Of a stretch of DNA of 64,000 nt, positions 50,583 through 61,915 are shown piece after piece (position 1 is the first letter of the stretch; every line of letters starts with the position of its first letter). Under the pieces are notes generated by a model. That model was not told where the DNA came from. It ran no database searches and saw only the letters and a program-made list of their open reading frames with translations. Source of the stretch: Chrysoperla carnea (lineage: Eukaryota; Arthropoda; Insecta; Neuroptera; Chrysopidae). The DNA is taken from the NCBI RefSeq assembly GCF_905475395.1, contig NC_058337.1, positions 84,810,368-84,874,367 on the forward strand, in the 5' to 3' direction. The translations under genes were made by a program, and so were the position numbers.

Positions 50583-52263
50583 AATTGTATGCTCGCGTTT
50601 TTGACAGTTTAAAAAAGGTTTAAAATTTAATAATAAGTTTTTGGCAAGAAAGCGTGTGTATTTTTTCGAAATAAATTTTTGATCATTTGAATTGCAAAAT
50701 CAACATTTTGAGGTACTTTTTTCAAAAATAGTAGAATACCCTATTAGGTATATGGGAGACCGTTAGCATCTTGGAAACTAATTTTTTTGCTATTTTGACA
50801 TTTTTATATCCGAGAAACGGAGAATTTATGCGTTTCACATGTCTGAGGCTGGTCTTTAATTGTTTTCTGCCATACAGTCGATATATATTATCTGACACTC
50901 CAAACGCCAATTTTTAAATTTTCAGAATGTTACACAACGGGTAGTTTGTGTCGTTTTTGTCTAACCCATAGTTTTAGCATTAGTTACTCCATAATAGTTC
51001 TATCAAAATAACAAAAACCGCTGTTTCGTCAACTGTAATCTTCTGAGCCCTGAGGGCCCTAAATCCTATTTGGAGGAAAACGTTTTTGGCTAGGTATAAT
51101 TAAGCTACTCAAAGTGTATTTATCAATGTTATAATATATATGCTTACGACAACCTGGACTAAAATTGTAACTGTAAAAACTGTGCGAAATATCGTGGCAT
51201 GGGTAATATATTTTATATTAGTGATACATATTATGCAAAACTAAATATAATACAGAAGAGAATTTTGTATTACAATCATCGTGAAAGGGTTCATTTATCA
51301 ATGTCAAAGTGACCCTTAATATTATATTGTGAAAGGGTTGTGTTTTATTTTCTACGCATTAGATTTTTGCATCGATTTTTTGCAAAATTATACAGACGTG
51401 TATTTGCAAATTTTTTGAGAGTGTTCTTGAAAGTATGACTGTAGTCCGTAAGATCGTGATATATTTTGTGGCTTCATTTTCTCGTTTTTACTTGTTTTTA
51501 CACCAAAAAAAGGAGAAATTTGACTACTATTGAGACTACATCTATCCTAGAAACAAAATTTTCTTAAAATAAATCAGTTTAGCCTTAATCTTTCATGTCA
51601 ATTTACGTTAATAACCTTGTATATCCAAAAATTCTGTTGAAAAAAACAGTTTTACTTGAGGATAATGCTTTCGAAGCAGACTTCCATCGTCGGTTACTTC
51701 GTTCTGATTCATGTAGCAAGAATCTTGACTCATACCCTCCCTGACTTAAGCAGTCAAGGCTTAGACGCCTCTAAGCTCTGGCTGCTTCATTGGAACTTAA
51801 TTACTCCTGGCTCCTAGCTACTTGATTGGACTGATCAAAGTCAAGCAACTTTAAATGTGAGGGCTTTTTTCAGGTTTGTGTTCCTTAGCTTCTAGACATC
51901 ATTACAGGAGAAATCAAAAATATTTATTGAAAACGTGTAACCACACACCGTAGGTCTATTATTTATTTTAATTTGTTTTATTGGATAAATAATTTGGCTG
52001 ATATAAGTAGGTACTGCTTATCATAACAGAAATTTATACAAAGGTGTATATCTTAATTAGTCTCCAAATAACAAATTAGCCTTGTCCATAGTTTTTATTC
52101 ACGACTTGTAGCATAACATCTTTAAAATTTAACATTTGTAACAGCACGCAGAAAATTCCAATAACAATACTTGTTAAGGCAGTTTCTTATTAATCAATAA
52201 TAATGCTTTTCTTTCACTCATTGTCTCCAAATGACTATCAAACAAACGGCAAACATGCCTTAA
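50583..52263. other. Gene-free DNA with a CTTGA/CTTAG-rich patch
   Basis: 51715-51860 repeats CTTGAC, CTTAAG, CTTAGA and GGCTCC-like words without a clear period, possibly another decayed simple repeat. Nothing else supportable. Confidence 0.35.
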
Positions 52264-52747
52264 ACAAGTGAAAACAAACAATTGACTGAGTTAATTGTTG
52301 AAATACCATGCATAGTCAGTGTTGATTTCTTTATCACATAACACATACAAACATGTGACACATACATAACTGATAATCAAGTATAGTACATATTATAAAA
52401 TTTCGGCCTAATTGGCGCCCTCACGGGTAAACAGTAATGTTTACGAAAAAATGTTTCAAACAAAAGTTGTTTAATTATTGATAAGGAACACTTTTTACAC
52501 TTAAACTTTTGTTCTATCTCTAATGGTTTACAAGATGGGTCCTACGGACCCAAGACCCAATTGACCAATCGTGTCCACAGACGGACGGTCGGTCGGACGG
52601 ACGGACGGACAACCGGAAATGGACTAATTAGGTGATTTTATGAACACCTATGACAAAATTTTTTTCCTAGCATCGTTATTTTTAAGCGTTACAAACTTGG
52701 GACTAAACTTAATATACTATGTATATTTCATATATACATGGTATAAA
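52264..52747 (+). repeat. Dispersed repeat family R1, best-preserved copy
   Basis: Runs from ACAAGTGAAAACAAACAATT to ATATACATGGTATAAAA, with TACAAGATGGGTCCTACGGA in the middle and a GGAC microsatellite at about 52575-52610. Useful as a family reference. Confidence 0.75.
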
Positions 52748-54666
52748 AATACGGTAGAGAGGAGAAAGGAAATATTTGACGATTAAGTTTAAAAAAATTA
52801 TTATAATGTCTCTGAATCCGTCCCTTCAACTTGGTTAAAATTAATAAAAAAATATCGCCCTTGAATTGAAATTATTCGATGGTGTATTATTCCATATGCA
52901 CTACTGGTACGTAATAATTATCCTTTTTATTTTCAAATCATACAAAAAACTCTCTACAATATTATCCAATAATCATCATCTGTACACACTAGTAACAGGA
53001 TGATATCATTCTGACTCAAACCCATTGCAAAAACACTCCCAAATAGAAGCAGGAGAAAATAAATGTGCAACATAATAAAATACAAATGAACAAGGGCAGT
53101 TTGAAATCTGTGCTGATGGCCTTGGATTTAGTTTCTCATAGCAACACGTATTCACCAAATTTATTTGATATTTAAAAATATAACACAACTATTCATGTGG
53201 CCTTTGTGTGAAAAAACTAACGATTAACTTCATTATATATTAAAGCTTAAAATTGTTTAATTTTTCATAATTGAAATTTTGTGGCTGTATATGAAAATAT
53301 TTGTATAGGCTTTTTTTGTTATAAGTAAGTATAAAACATAAAAAGAAATGTTCAATAGTTGTTAAAGCTTATAGTAAGTCCAATAAAATAGAAAAAGAGC
53401 AGATCGTAGTATTTTAGGACGTCAAGACTTTAATGATATCTGATGGAATGTTTGTTTGAGGTGTTCAAAATTCTCTGAACGGGCTTTTTCAATTGAAATG
53501 TGAAATAAAACCAAAGAATTGAATATAAAAAATGTAATCATGAAATGCTTAATAGCACAGTTAAAACAAATTTTGAGAAAATGGAAAATTAAATTCTCAA
53601 ATAAATATAAACTTTCTCATCAATCAAAATTTGTTGGGATATGTTGCTTTTTACATGTTATACACAGTAGCTACTTTTTTCATGTTATACATTTCGGCTG
53701 TTCCGACATATGTCCGAAAACCCAATTTCTAACAGATTTTTACCGACTCGAAATTCAAAAACCACACATAGAGAATAAAGATATCACTAAAAAGGTAAGA
53801 AAATAACAAAGTTCGTTTCTATAAATATAAAAACAAACCATAGCTGAATAAATGAAACATTTTGTCTCCCATCGAAGCTAACAAGCAAATCCATTTACGT
53901 TACTATAGCTAATTTCGTCTACTAAAGTTCATTTCGATGAGCTATAAAAATGTAAAGAAGTCTTTACGATCGATAAAATAGATCGATGAGATTTTGTCAA
54001 ATATTTTTCCAATTTACCGTTCTTCAAACGATGAATGATTCGACTTGAGTTGTCGAAGAATCAAATGCGACATTCAATAAGCCATATCTCTGAAAAATTT
54101 ATTTTTACAGAGTTGAATATCACTTGAATCATTGTTATTTTATGAGCTTTTTTATAATACCACAGTTTTTTTCCCATTGGTTTTCGAAAAGCTCAAAAAA
54201 TTAATGGCTTCGTGTCTATCAGCTTATTTACCATAAAAAAAAGTACTCATCGTTAGATGTGTTATATCTCAGCATTTTGATGTCAGAAAGTCGAATAAAA
54301 GTTTTTTGTATACAAATTGTTTAGTTAAGTTTAGCTAAAAATTAAGAATTAATCCAAGTCCAAAGTCTTAATCCAATGAGAATTATACACGAAGTGGAGC
54401 GTAAGTGGATTGGTAAAAAATATTAGCTTCTTTCTTCTTTTTGTTGCTACCAAACCAAAATAAAATAAAAATTATTTCTGGAAATAATTTTACCCTGCCT
54501 AGAAATTATTTTGAATATGTATTTATTTAAGAGTCTGATCATCATAAATACCCTCAGAGCCATTTAATTAGCTGATTTATAAATTCAAGTTACACCACAA
54601 ATCAAAGACTACAAAATAAACAAATCCGAGTTGTAACTATATAGCCACTTACGACCTTCTGAAGTA
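52748..54666. other. Gene-free AT-rich DNA
   Basis: No exon or RNA gene seen. The 95-residue frame at 53519-53806 has no recognisable motif. Confidence 0.4.
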
Positions 54667-54676
54667 TTTATTTATT
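54667..54676 (-). terminator. polyA signals of the defensin gene
   Basis: On the minus strand two overlapping AATAAA hexamers lie about 105 bases after the defensin stop. Confidence 0.45.
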
Positions 54677-54777
54677 ATACTTTGTGCTTATCAAATATTA
54701 ATCAAAGGTTTTTCACATACAAGTTGCATAAATGGTAAATACACATTAAAAAATAATTATATTTTCATGAAAAATAT

Positions 54778-55683
54778 TTAAAATGTGCAGTGACAAATAC
54801 GCCTAATGCAAACTCCTCCACGTCGGCCACCACCTATGGCCAAACAATGACCGGAACAAGCAATTCGATTTATTGAATGAATTGGTGACTCGCAAGTAAG
54901 ACGACGTTGACGTCCTCCGCGAACTGGAGCTACTGGCTGTGGCAATTCACTTACTGAAATTTTAATAAAAATTATACAAATTTTGGGGACGCATTAAATA
55001 TTTATGAATTATCTATTTAATTTATCAATATTCTTAAGAGCAGTTTTTGTAATACCTACCCGGATTGAATAGAAAGAAAATACGCTTAAAGTTTCTCGAT
55101 AATTGTAGGTCAAAGTGATGGACTCAGGCGAATGACCACTATTGCCCTTGTAAACTTTTAGCAAAATCATTTTTCCGTAGTTAACATGTTTTCTTTCGAT
55201 TAAATGCAATAATGACATATTTTAAGTCGCATTTCCTCCGAAAGCTAACGATTTTCGAAAAATGGTTTAGATGAAAAATGTTAGTTTTTTTGTGAGGATC
55301 AACTTTCTAATTTGAAGTGTTTATCTATCAGAATAAGATGATGTCCCCCATCAAACTCTGCAACTTTTATTTAAGTTATTTTTTGATTGGTTTAGAGGAA
55401 CGCGATTGAATTACAATTTACTATCATGTATCATATGTTGCATGCCTAATGCTTACATAGATATTTTGGAACTTTACGTGAACCATAAGATTCCGTAGGA
55501 TTCACACTTAGATTCCACATCCAAGAAATCCAATGCAAGGACAATAAGCATGCAAGCTCAAATACAATATTTTTCAATATACAAAATAATTTAAAACTTA
55601 CGTTCTAAGTCTGCTGGTGTACCTTGAACACAAATTACTGAAACAATGAGAACAATAACACAAAGTAACATAGTTGGATTCAT
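54778..55683 (-). CDS. Prepro-defensin, insect CS-alpha-beta antimicrobial peptide
   Basis: Secreted cationic peptide of the invertebrate defensin family, which disrupts bacterial membranes, mainly of Gram-positives. Two exons on the minus strand, 55602-55683 and 54778-54953, phase 1, 85 residues. Residues 1-20 are a signal peptide (M-L-L-C-V-I-V-L-I-V-S-V); then a short propeptide ending R-Q-R-R, a furin-type site; then a 40-residue mature peptide starting L-T-C. Cysteines at mature positions 3, 15, 19, 31, 36 and 38 give C-x11-C-x3-C-x11-C-x4-C-x-C, the six-cysteine insect defensin scaffold with H-C in the helix and a glycine/arginine-rich gamma-core (G-G-G-R-R-G-G). Net charge is clearly positive. 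No defects. The start ATG is followed directly by the signal sequence. Upstream lie a TATA box and duplicated kappaB/GATA sites, so immune induction is likely. Confidence 0.94.
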
Positions 55684-55785
55684 TTTGCTATTATTTAAAG
55701 TTAACGTTGTTGTTTCTTGAATGTTTATGAAATTGCTGTTGTCAGATGTAGGTACAGACTGTAATAAGAATAATAAATTTGGTGA

Positions 55786-55795
55786 TTTTTATATA
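55786..55795 (-). promoter_or_regulatory. TATA box of the defensin gene
   Basis: TATATAAAAA on the minus strand about 105 bases before the start codon. A TTACAGTC initiator-like sequence near 55757-55764 lies at suitable spacing, which would give a 5' leader of about 75 bases. Confidence 0.6.
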
Positions 55796-55866
55796 CAAAT
55801 TTTACGGCTTATTATTTATATTGTATTTATAGATAATAATCCACCATAAATAAATGTTTGATATTA

Positions 55867-55876
55867 GGAAATCCCC
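55867..55876 (-). promoter_or_regulatory. kappaB-like site, proximal
   Basis: GGGGATTTCC on the gene's strand, about 72 bases upstream of the TATA box. It fits GGGRNNYYCC and the fly Imd-type GGGRAYYYYY. A TGATAA GATA motif follows at 55919-55924. These are the usual elements of fat-body antimicrobial-peptide promoters. Confidence 0.65.
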
Positions 55877-56003
55877 TTTTCTGAAACTTATTTATACAAA
55901 TATTTATTAAACGTTGTTTGATAATTTCAATTTCCATGAAATGATTAATTTCGTCTAAAGTAAATCAGTGTGATCTTCTATTTTAGATCATTGTAGATAT
56001 TAA

Positions 56004-56013
56004 GAAAATCCCC
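56004..56013 (-). promoter_or_regulatory. kappaB-like site, distal
   Basis: GGGGATTTTC on the gene's strand, at the equivalent place in copy B; it fits GGGRAYYYYY. The copy-B TGATAA is at 56053-56058. Confidence 0.55.
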
Positions 56014-56129
56014 TTTCCTGAAATTTATTTATACAAATGTAAAACGTTAATTTGATAATTTGAATTTCCATGAAATTATTATTTTTGCCTAAAGTAAATC
56101 AGTGTGCTTTTATTGACATACTTACATTT

Positions 56130-56300
56130 TATCAACCCCCAACTAAATACTGGGGTATTATAAGTTTAACGTGCTGTGTATCTGTGTGCATGTCTGTGGC
56201 ATCGTAGCCCCTAAATTCCGTACCCGATAACAACTAGATAAGAGGTGATATTTTTGAAAAATAGCTAAGATCATTCTAAATCAAATTACCCTAAAAAAAA
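56130..56300 (+). repeat. Dispersed repeat family R2 copy
   Basis: CAACCCCCAACTAAATACTG, TCTGTGGCATCGTAGCCCCT and CCGTACCCGATAACAACTAG. It begins about 25 bases beyond the defensin's duplicated upstream module and so marks the likely outer limit of that promoter. Confidence 0.6.
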
Positions 56301-56306
56301 AAGAAT

Positions 56307-56404
56307 GAAAATCGGTTCATCTGTTTAGGAGCTTTGATGCCACAAACAAATCGATCAGACCCAATTTGGTGACAACGTAGCTCCTAAACAGATGAATCGA
56401 TTTT
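56307..56404. repeat. Head-to-head R2 fragments forming a hairpin
   Basis: TCGGTTCATCTGTTTAGGAGC faces GCTCCTAAACAGATGAATCGA, about 35 bases apart: two R2 pieces in opposite orientation. Confidence 0.6.
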
Positions 56405-56689
56405 TTTTAAATAGTTTATTTGATCGAAAGTGTTCCTAGCTATGTTTCGAGTGTCGAGGATAAGGGTTCCGTACCCGAAGCAACTAGGAAAGATGCACTT
56501 CACCTTCTATTTCAAACGTATTTCAAAAAAGGATAAAAATCTAACAAAGACTTTTGTTTTATAGCCTGCCACGCCCAAAATTATATAAAAATCCAGCCGC
56601 TAATAACCAATTTTCTTCCTTGCTATCCTAAAACACATTGTTCTTTTGTTTTTGAAGAACTTTTTGGGTTGTCTTTTACATTTGGACAC

Positions 56690-57200
56690 AATCTTAGCTA
56701 AATATTAATTCCAAAATTAAATCTATTACATGCAATGTGTTTGTGTCTGTGTGTTTGTCTGTCTGTGGCATTGTAGCGCCCAAGCGGATGAACCGATTTT
56801 TTTTTTTGTTTCATTTGAAAGGTAGTCGTCCTATGAATTTGAAAGGTAGCTCAGTTGGTTAAGGCGTAACCAATTCCGTCCGCGGTATGCTTAAAATTGT
56901 AGGTTTGATTCCCGCCGTCGCAACAAAATTAATTTAGTTAATAGTTGTGATGGGCTGGTTTAGTGCAAGGTATATGCATGAAGGAGATGCACTCAGCCTC
57001 TGAAATTGAGGAGCTAGTAAATGATATTATCAACAGTAAGCTGATTAGGAGCTGGTAAATGAAATTATCACAATGGGATCTATAGCCTAAGAGTGTCCTT
57101 CGCGGACAACCATTTTGAAAGGTAATTTAACTGAGATTGTTCTTAGCTATGTTTCAAGTAGCTTAGAGTTCCGTACTCGAAAAAACTAAAAAATGAGCCA
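56690..57200 (+). repeat. R2 copy interrupted by a SINE
   Basis: The left half has CTGTCTGTGGCATTGTAGCG and GGATGAACCGATTTTT; the right half resumes at TTTGAAAGGTAATTTAACTGAG and CTTAGCTATGTTTCAAG. In the uninterrupted copy at 60180-60350 these halves are adjacent. Confidence 0.6.
56837..57113 (+). mobile_element. tRNA-derived SINE
   Basis: The head contains a pol III A box (GTAGCTCAGTTGGTTAAGGC) and B box (GGTTTGATTCC) at tRNA-like spacing, but the anticodon arm is not a convincing tRNA. A unique body of about 170 bases follows. It is flanked by TTTGAAAGGTA on both sides, with an extra copy on the left, consistent with a target duplication inside the R2 repeat. No polyA tail is visible at the right end. 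Confidence 0.65.
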
Positions 57201-57239
57201 TGATCTTCAAAATCGATTCAGTGTGGAAAAATCATGACG

Positions 57240-57600
57240 TATAATTTCAACATGTAAATAATTACTTTGGAAATGAATGGTCAAATAAACCTGGTTCAAT
57301 TCATTTTGAAAAGTGAAATGGTAAAATATTTAGGTAATTCAGAACAATAATTCAAAAGAAAAAACTCAACTAAAATATTTCAATTTCATTAAAAATACTT
57401 CGAAAAATTTGTCCCAAAAAATGACAGCTCTCTCTCCTTTTCATCTCATCTGATGTCCTTGACCATCACTTTGATATTAATTAAGGAAAGAGTATTATAA
57501 GTTTAAAGTGTTTATCTGTGCGTTTGTGTGTTTTTCAGTGGCATCGTAGCCCCTAAACGGTCGAATCGATTTGATTGAGAACATTTTATAGCTATGTTTC
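57240..57600 (+). repeat. Dispersed repeat family R2, long copy
   Basis: Inverted counterpart of 15880-16250: GAATGGTCAAATAAACC, ATCTGATGTCCTTGACCATC, GTTTATCTGTGCGTTTG and GGCATCGTAGCCCCTAAACG. Confidence 0.65.
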
Positions 57601-57649
57601 CAAAAATCGATTTACAAGGAATAAATCGCATTTGTCGGGCGTTTTTTAA

Positions 57650-59019
57650 ATTTTGATAAGTTCACTTGTTACATTTGGTTAGGGAAATTTAAAGTGAGAG
57701 AAGATGCTTTTAATTTGTCAGAGAAATTTAAAATAGTGAATAGGATATGATTTTGATAAGCTTCTAGTGGACTTTTTGTAGCGTTTTCTTATGGGTTGAA
57801 CATTTTTATATGAATAGATTTTCTAAGAATACTATTGAGTTGAAAAGCTAAAAAATTCAAGTTAATATAAAAATGAAGACAAAAAAATAAACTAATAATA
57901 ATACCTTGATATATAAGACTCTATAATAATAATATTGTGCATGGATGCTGGCTGCTCTGCCACGCTTATCGAAAACTAACGGACTGAAAGCAATTACTTT
58001 TATAGTCGTTGTGTTACAAGATACTAAAAATAAATAGGGAATATATAGGTAGGTAGTAGGTATCTGTATCTACTACTTATACAGACTGCAACTAGAAACA
58101 AACGCAGATGACACTGATATAGCACTTTGTGTGCGATAATATTATACGAAGTGGATGTGGAGGAACGAACAGTCACTAAAATAATGGTCACAATTTTTAT
58201 TGCATATTATATAGACCCATGAACCACCTGGTATCCTCGACAATTTTTTTTTATTTTTAGTGCAATGTTTCACGATACATGGGTAATAAGTAGATTATTT
58301 CCGAACTTGTCTATATTTGAGCACAAGAACGAAATTTGTAGCAGTAGCGAATAAAAGAACTAGTTGTGCAGTATAATCCCAGTTTTGTATTTCTCTGTTA
58401 AGATTACAACCATGAACTTGCTATGTCTGTCGGATTTGATCGTGCAATTTTGCAACGTAAACTAAGGAATTAGTTCATCCAAATAGCAGATTTTATTATT
58501 TATTTTTTCGAAAAATTGTATGTCTTAAATTACCTATATAATTTTTTTACGTTCAAATCTGGATGAAAATTATTAAAATATCCAAGCTTCTATCAGCTAG
58601 AATCCATATTATCATCCGCTTTGCCATAACACCAGTGTTCAATATGCCTAATTTTGAAGTTCATATAAAGATATTCATTATCAAAGTTTGAACTTTTTGT
58701 TTGGGTCAAATATACTAGTTGATTAATAGTTACACATTTTATCATAATAAATTTTGATTTTTGATCCAATTTCCTAGATCAGTTTTTTGTATTTTATACA
58801 TACGTATTTCGACTGCCATGTTACTCGTTACTAATTTGGTGGCGGACTTCACTGTGTGCAGTGGAGTGCAATGGAAATTGGGGCTAAAATCGAAATTTAT
58901 TTCGTAATATCCTTCAGTTCTCATTTATTATCTTCGATAACATTTGCATTTTATTATATCTAAAAAAATTGTTAGATCAGGCAATAATCGAGATTTTGAA
59001 CAAAATTTTTGTTGTTGAT
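57650..59019. other. Gene-free AT-rich DNA
   Basis: No exon or RNA gene seen. Confidence 0.4.
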
Positions 59020-59335
59020 AAAAATGGAAAGATTGCATTTAAGTTTTAGGACAAAAGTTACAGACAGTTTTAAGAGAACTTTTCAAAAGAGAAACGAAAA
59101 CTTTTGACAAAAAAGATGCTCGTAAAACATCGTTGTAACAACGATTCAATTATTATTTAACATACAATTATTAATTAACATTATGGCGTTGTTCGATCTT
59201 TTACGAACAATTTTTTGTCGGACGTTTTAGTGTCTTTTTTGAAAAGTTCTTTTAAAGCTGCCTAGAACTTTAAAATTATCATGAAAAAATAAAAATAGTT
59301 TTTTTATAAAACTTATATCCAATCTTTCCATTTTT
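59020..59335. mobile_element. Foldback element with an interrupted arm
   Basis: Both ends read AAAATGGAAAGATTG inward. Inner arms share AGAACTTTTCAAAA, GACAAAAAA and CGTAAAA-ATCG blocks. The right arm carries an extra stretch of about 45 bases (near 59258-59304) absent from the left. Non-coding. Confidence 0.6.
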
Positions 59336-60179
59336 GGCAAAAAAGAAGAAAAATTTTTTTTTTAAATCCTAATTTCGTGAACATCTACAGCCAGCCATTG
59401 GAAGAATCATATAATAAGTAAGTAATATTATTATTTATTACCGATAACTCGTCTCGGTAGCGTCTCAAAATTCCACGAATGAATTCATCATTAACTGACA
59501 TACTTATTGTCTTTGTACTTTGTAGATGGTTTCATTTTTAATAATATAAAAGTATTTTATTTGAAGTGAAAATATGTACCTACACTCAAATTTAACTAAC
59601 CCGTCTTAATTTTGATGATGGTAATTAAACTGTACCTACCTACTTCGTTAAATTAGAATTACTTTATGAATCTCATATATTTTGTAATTAAAAACAATAA
59701 ATTTGAGAATGGGAAATTACAGAAATTAATGGTTTTAATCAAATTATTAAACAAATATCGTGATATTAACGCGTTTACACAGAAGCTTCCCAAACGATCT
59801 TCTAATTTTCTTTGGAATGTATGAGTACATTTGCACAGTTCTTACATCATAAAACTTGTTGTAATTGTTAACGTGAAACATTGTGTAGAAATTGCGACCA
59901 TGATGAATTGGCTCGTGTGATAAAAATTATGTGAAACCAAAACGAGATTTCTCAATTTGTATATCAATTTGTATATTTTTTCATATTTGAGTCTTGATAA
60001 TCAAATATAGCAAAAATTGAATTCAAAATTTGAAAAAATATTACCCAAAATTATAGAGAAGAAGAAAAAATTGTTATTTTAATTTGCTATCTTTTGGAAG
60101 TTTATTTTTACTTTAGTGTTAACAGTTCTAATTCAATCGGAAATACTTAATCCCGATACTGCAAATATGGAAATCTAAA
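59336..60179. other. Gene-free AT-rich DNA
   Basis: Nothing supportable seen. Confidence 0.4.
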
Positions 60180-60350
60180 AATACATAATTTTTGTAAACG
60201 GTTTCTTAGCCCCCGGCGAAAAAGAGGGATGTTAGAAGTTTTACCGTCATGTGAACAGATGAACCGATTTTGATTTTGGTGATTTATTTGAAAAGTAATT
60301 TAATTGAGAATGTTTTTAGCTGTGTTTCAAGAAAACCGGTTCAGTTTGAA
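60180..60350 (+). repeat. Dispersed repeat family R2 copy
   Basis: AACAGATGAACCGATTTTGA, TTTGAAAAGTAATTTAATTG and GAATGTTTTTAGCTGTGTTT: an uninterrupted version of the site split by the SINE at 56837-57113. Confidence 0.6.
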
Positions 60351-61459
60351 AAGAGCTGGATAGAAAAAACAAAAAGGGGGTTTTTAAATCTTGTAAAATT
60401 TCATTTGTTGATATTTTTGATTCTTATTATAGCCAGATTCCCATCGGAAAGTTAAAAGCACACTTTCACAAACATTTTTTGACTAAAAAAATATTGCTGT
60501 GCTAGGTCGGGGTTTAATGACCCCGGACTACTACTACTTATAGAATTTTGGTTCGTATAAATCCCCTAAATTTACCCTTCAGGACTTTTACTACTAGGAA
60601 GGTATTAATTAACCAATTAATGAATGCTTGGATTTCAAAGATTAAAATTTTGAATTGAACCATGCACGCCGTAACGAAGAAACCTATTTTGTAATTTTAC
60701 AATCTTCATTTGTTAAAACGCCATACGTGATTCAGTTCGTAATTCGACCAATTTAGACTCAAGAAAAAAGAAAATCAAATATCTTTTGATTTCAAAGTGA
60801 TCATGAATGAATTATCCGCTGTCGATGATGCATTTTTTGGTAGAAGAAATTCCAGTAATTAATGTAAGTATAGTCCAAAACATTCTGCTTCTATTCTGGG
60901 CTGAGTATCGGTCTAATTATAAACTTTTTTCTACAAACCAATTTTTAATGGAACATTAAAAAAATTTTTAACAACATATAAATCCAATTAAAACAGAATA
61001 TTTTCCTCTACCCTTACCATATTTTGCTTAACTAGACTGAGCTAGCCAACCAACCACCAACTCAACGTCCTCTGTTGGACAATTTATTGTTTTTCACATA
61101 AAAAAAAGAATGTTTTGTTTTTGCCCATAAAATATAAAGTTTTATTAGGTTGACATGACACCATAAAAACCTATACAACAAACAAGCGTTAAAATTTTTG
61201 TTATATTTTTATCTTATTTTCTTTTTACCACTTTTCCGTGTTATATCTATTTATTTCTCGATATACCATAAAGTTTAGTTTTCCTGTTAATCGACAATGT
61301 CCCTTTTTATGTAATGTAATATAAAAATGATAGTAATTCACTTCAGTGTGACATAATTAATGTTATGTCAACAGGAATTGTCTGCCGTTCTATCATTGTA
61401 ATCGTTCTAAAAAACATAACAAATTTGGCAGTAAATTACAAAGAACGCTGATTCTTTTA
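60351..61459. other. Gene-free AT-rich DNA
   Basis: Nothing supportable seen. Confidence 0.4.
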
Positions 61460-61915
61460 TACAGGCTAGTATTGAATAAGTGTCCGCTACTGTAGAGGCT
61501 TATTCTTGACACCAAAAATTACAAAAAGTTCAGAACTCGAAAACAGCTCTCTTGAATTTGTGTTAAAAACATGAAGCTTTCCTAAAAATATTTCGTTCAA
61601 AAATTGTTTGTATTCTCAAGAGAAATATTTTTGTTTATCAAAGTTTTTATCAAACATTTCGAAAACTGTTAGAGATAGAAGAAAACTACAGAAGATACAA
61701 ATATCTCTCAAAAAGTACTGACATATTTCATGTCAAACATTTATTCAAAAACCCAAAGGATTCGGTAAAAATCTGAAATGGTGCACTAAATTTATAATGA
61801 CTGTAGCTCCGAAATGAGACGTTTTCGGGCCTGTGTTTATATAAATTTTTTGTAATGTTTTGATATCAAAAATAAGCTCCTACAAAAGCGAACACTTATT
61901 TTAAATCACCATGTA
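61460..61915. mobile_element. TIR element of about 456 bases (TA target site)
   Basis: TA flanks both ends. The left terminus TACAGGCTAGTATTGAATAA and the reverse-complemented right terminus TACATGGTGATTTAAAATAA continue into matching GTGT(C/T)CGCT and GTAG-GGCTTATT / GTAGGAGCTTATT blocks, about 60 bases of imperfect repeat. Tc1/mariner-like ends (inference); no transposase. Confidence 0.6.

Larger units (their letters stand above)
55860..56106. repeat. Tandem duplication of the defensin upstream module
   Basis: Copy A 55860-55972 and copy B 55996-56106, period 136. Shared blocks include AATCCCCTTT, ATTTATACAAAT, TTTGATAATTT, AATTTCCATGAAAT and CTAAAGTAAATCAGTGTG. Each copy has one kappaB-like site (55867-55876; 56004-56013) and one GATA site. 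The copies have diverged modestly, and the motif cores are kept. Confidence 0.85.

Noticed and set aside
1..55683. Lysozyme, TIL gene and defensin as an organised immune gene cluster
   Set aside because: They are 23-54 kb apart, unrelated by sequence, separated by a transporter gene and repeats, and only the defensin shows a visible immune-type promoter.
56846..56925. Functional tRNA gene
   Set aside because: A and B boxes are present but the anticodon stem and acceptor stem do not pair properly, and a SINE body follows.
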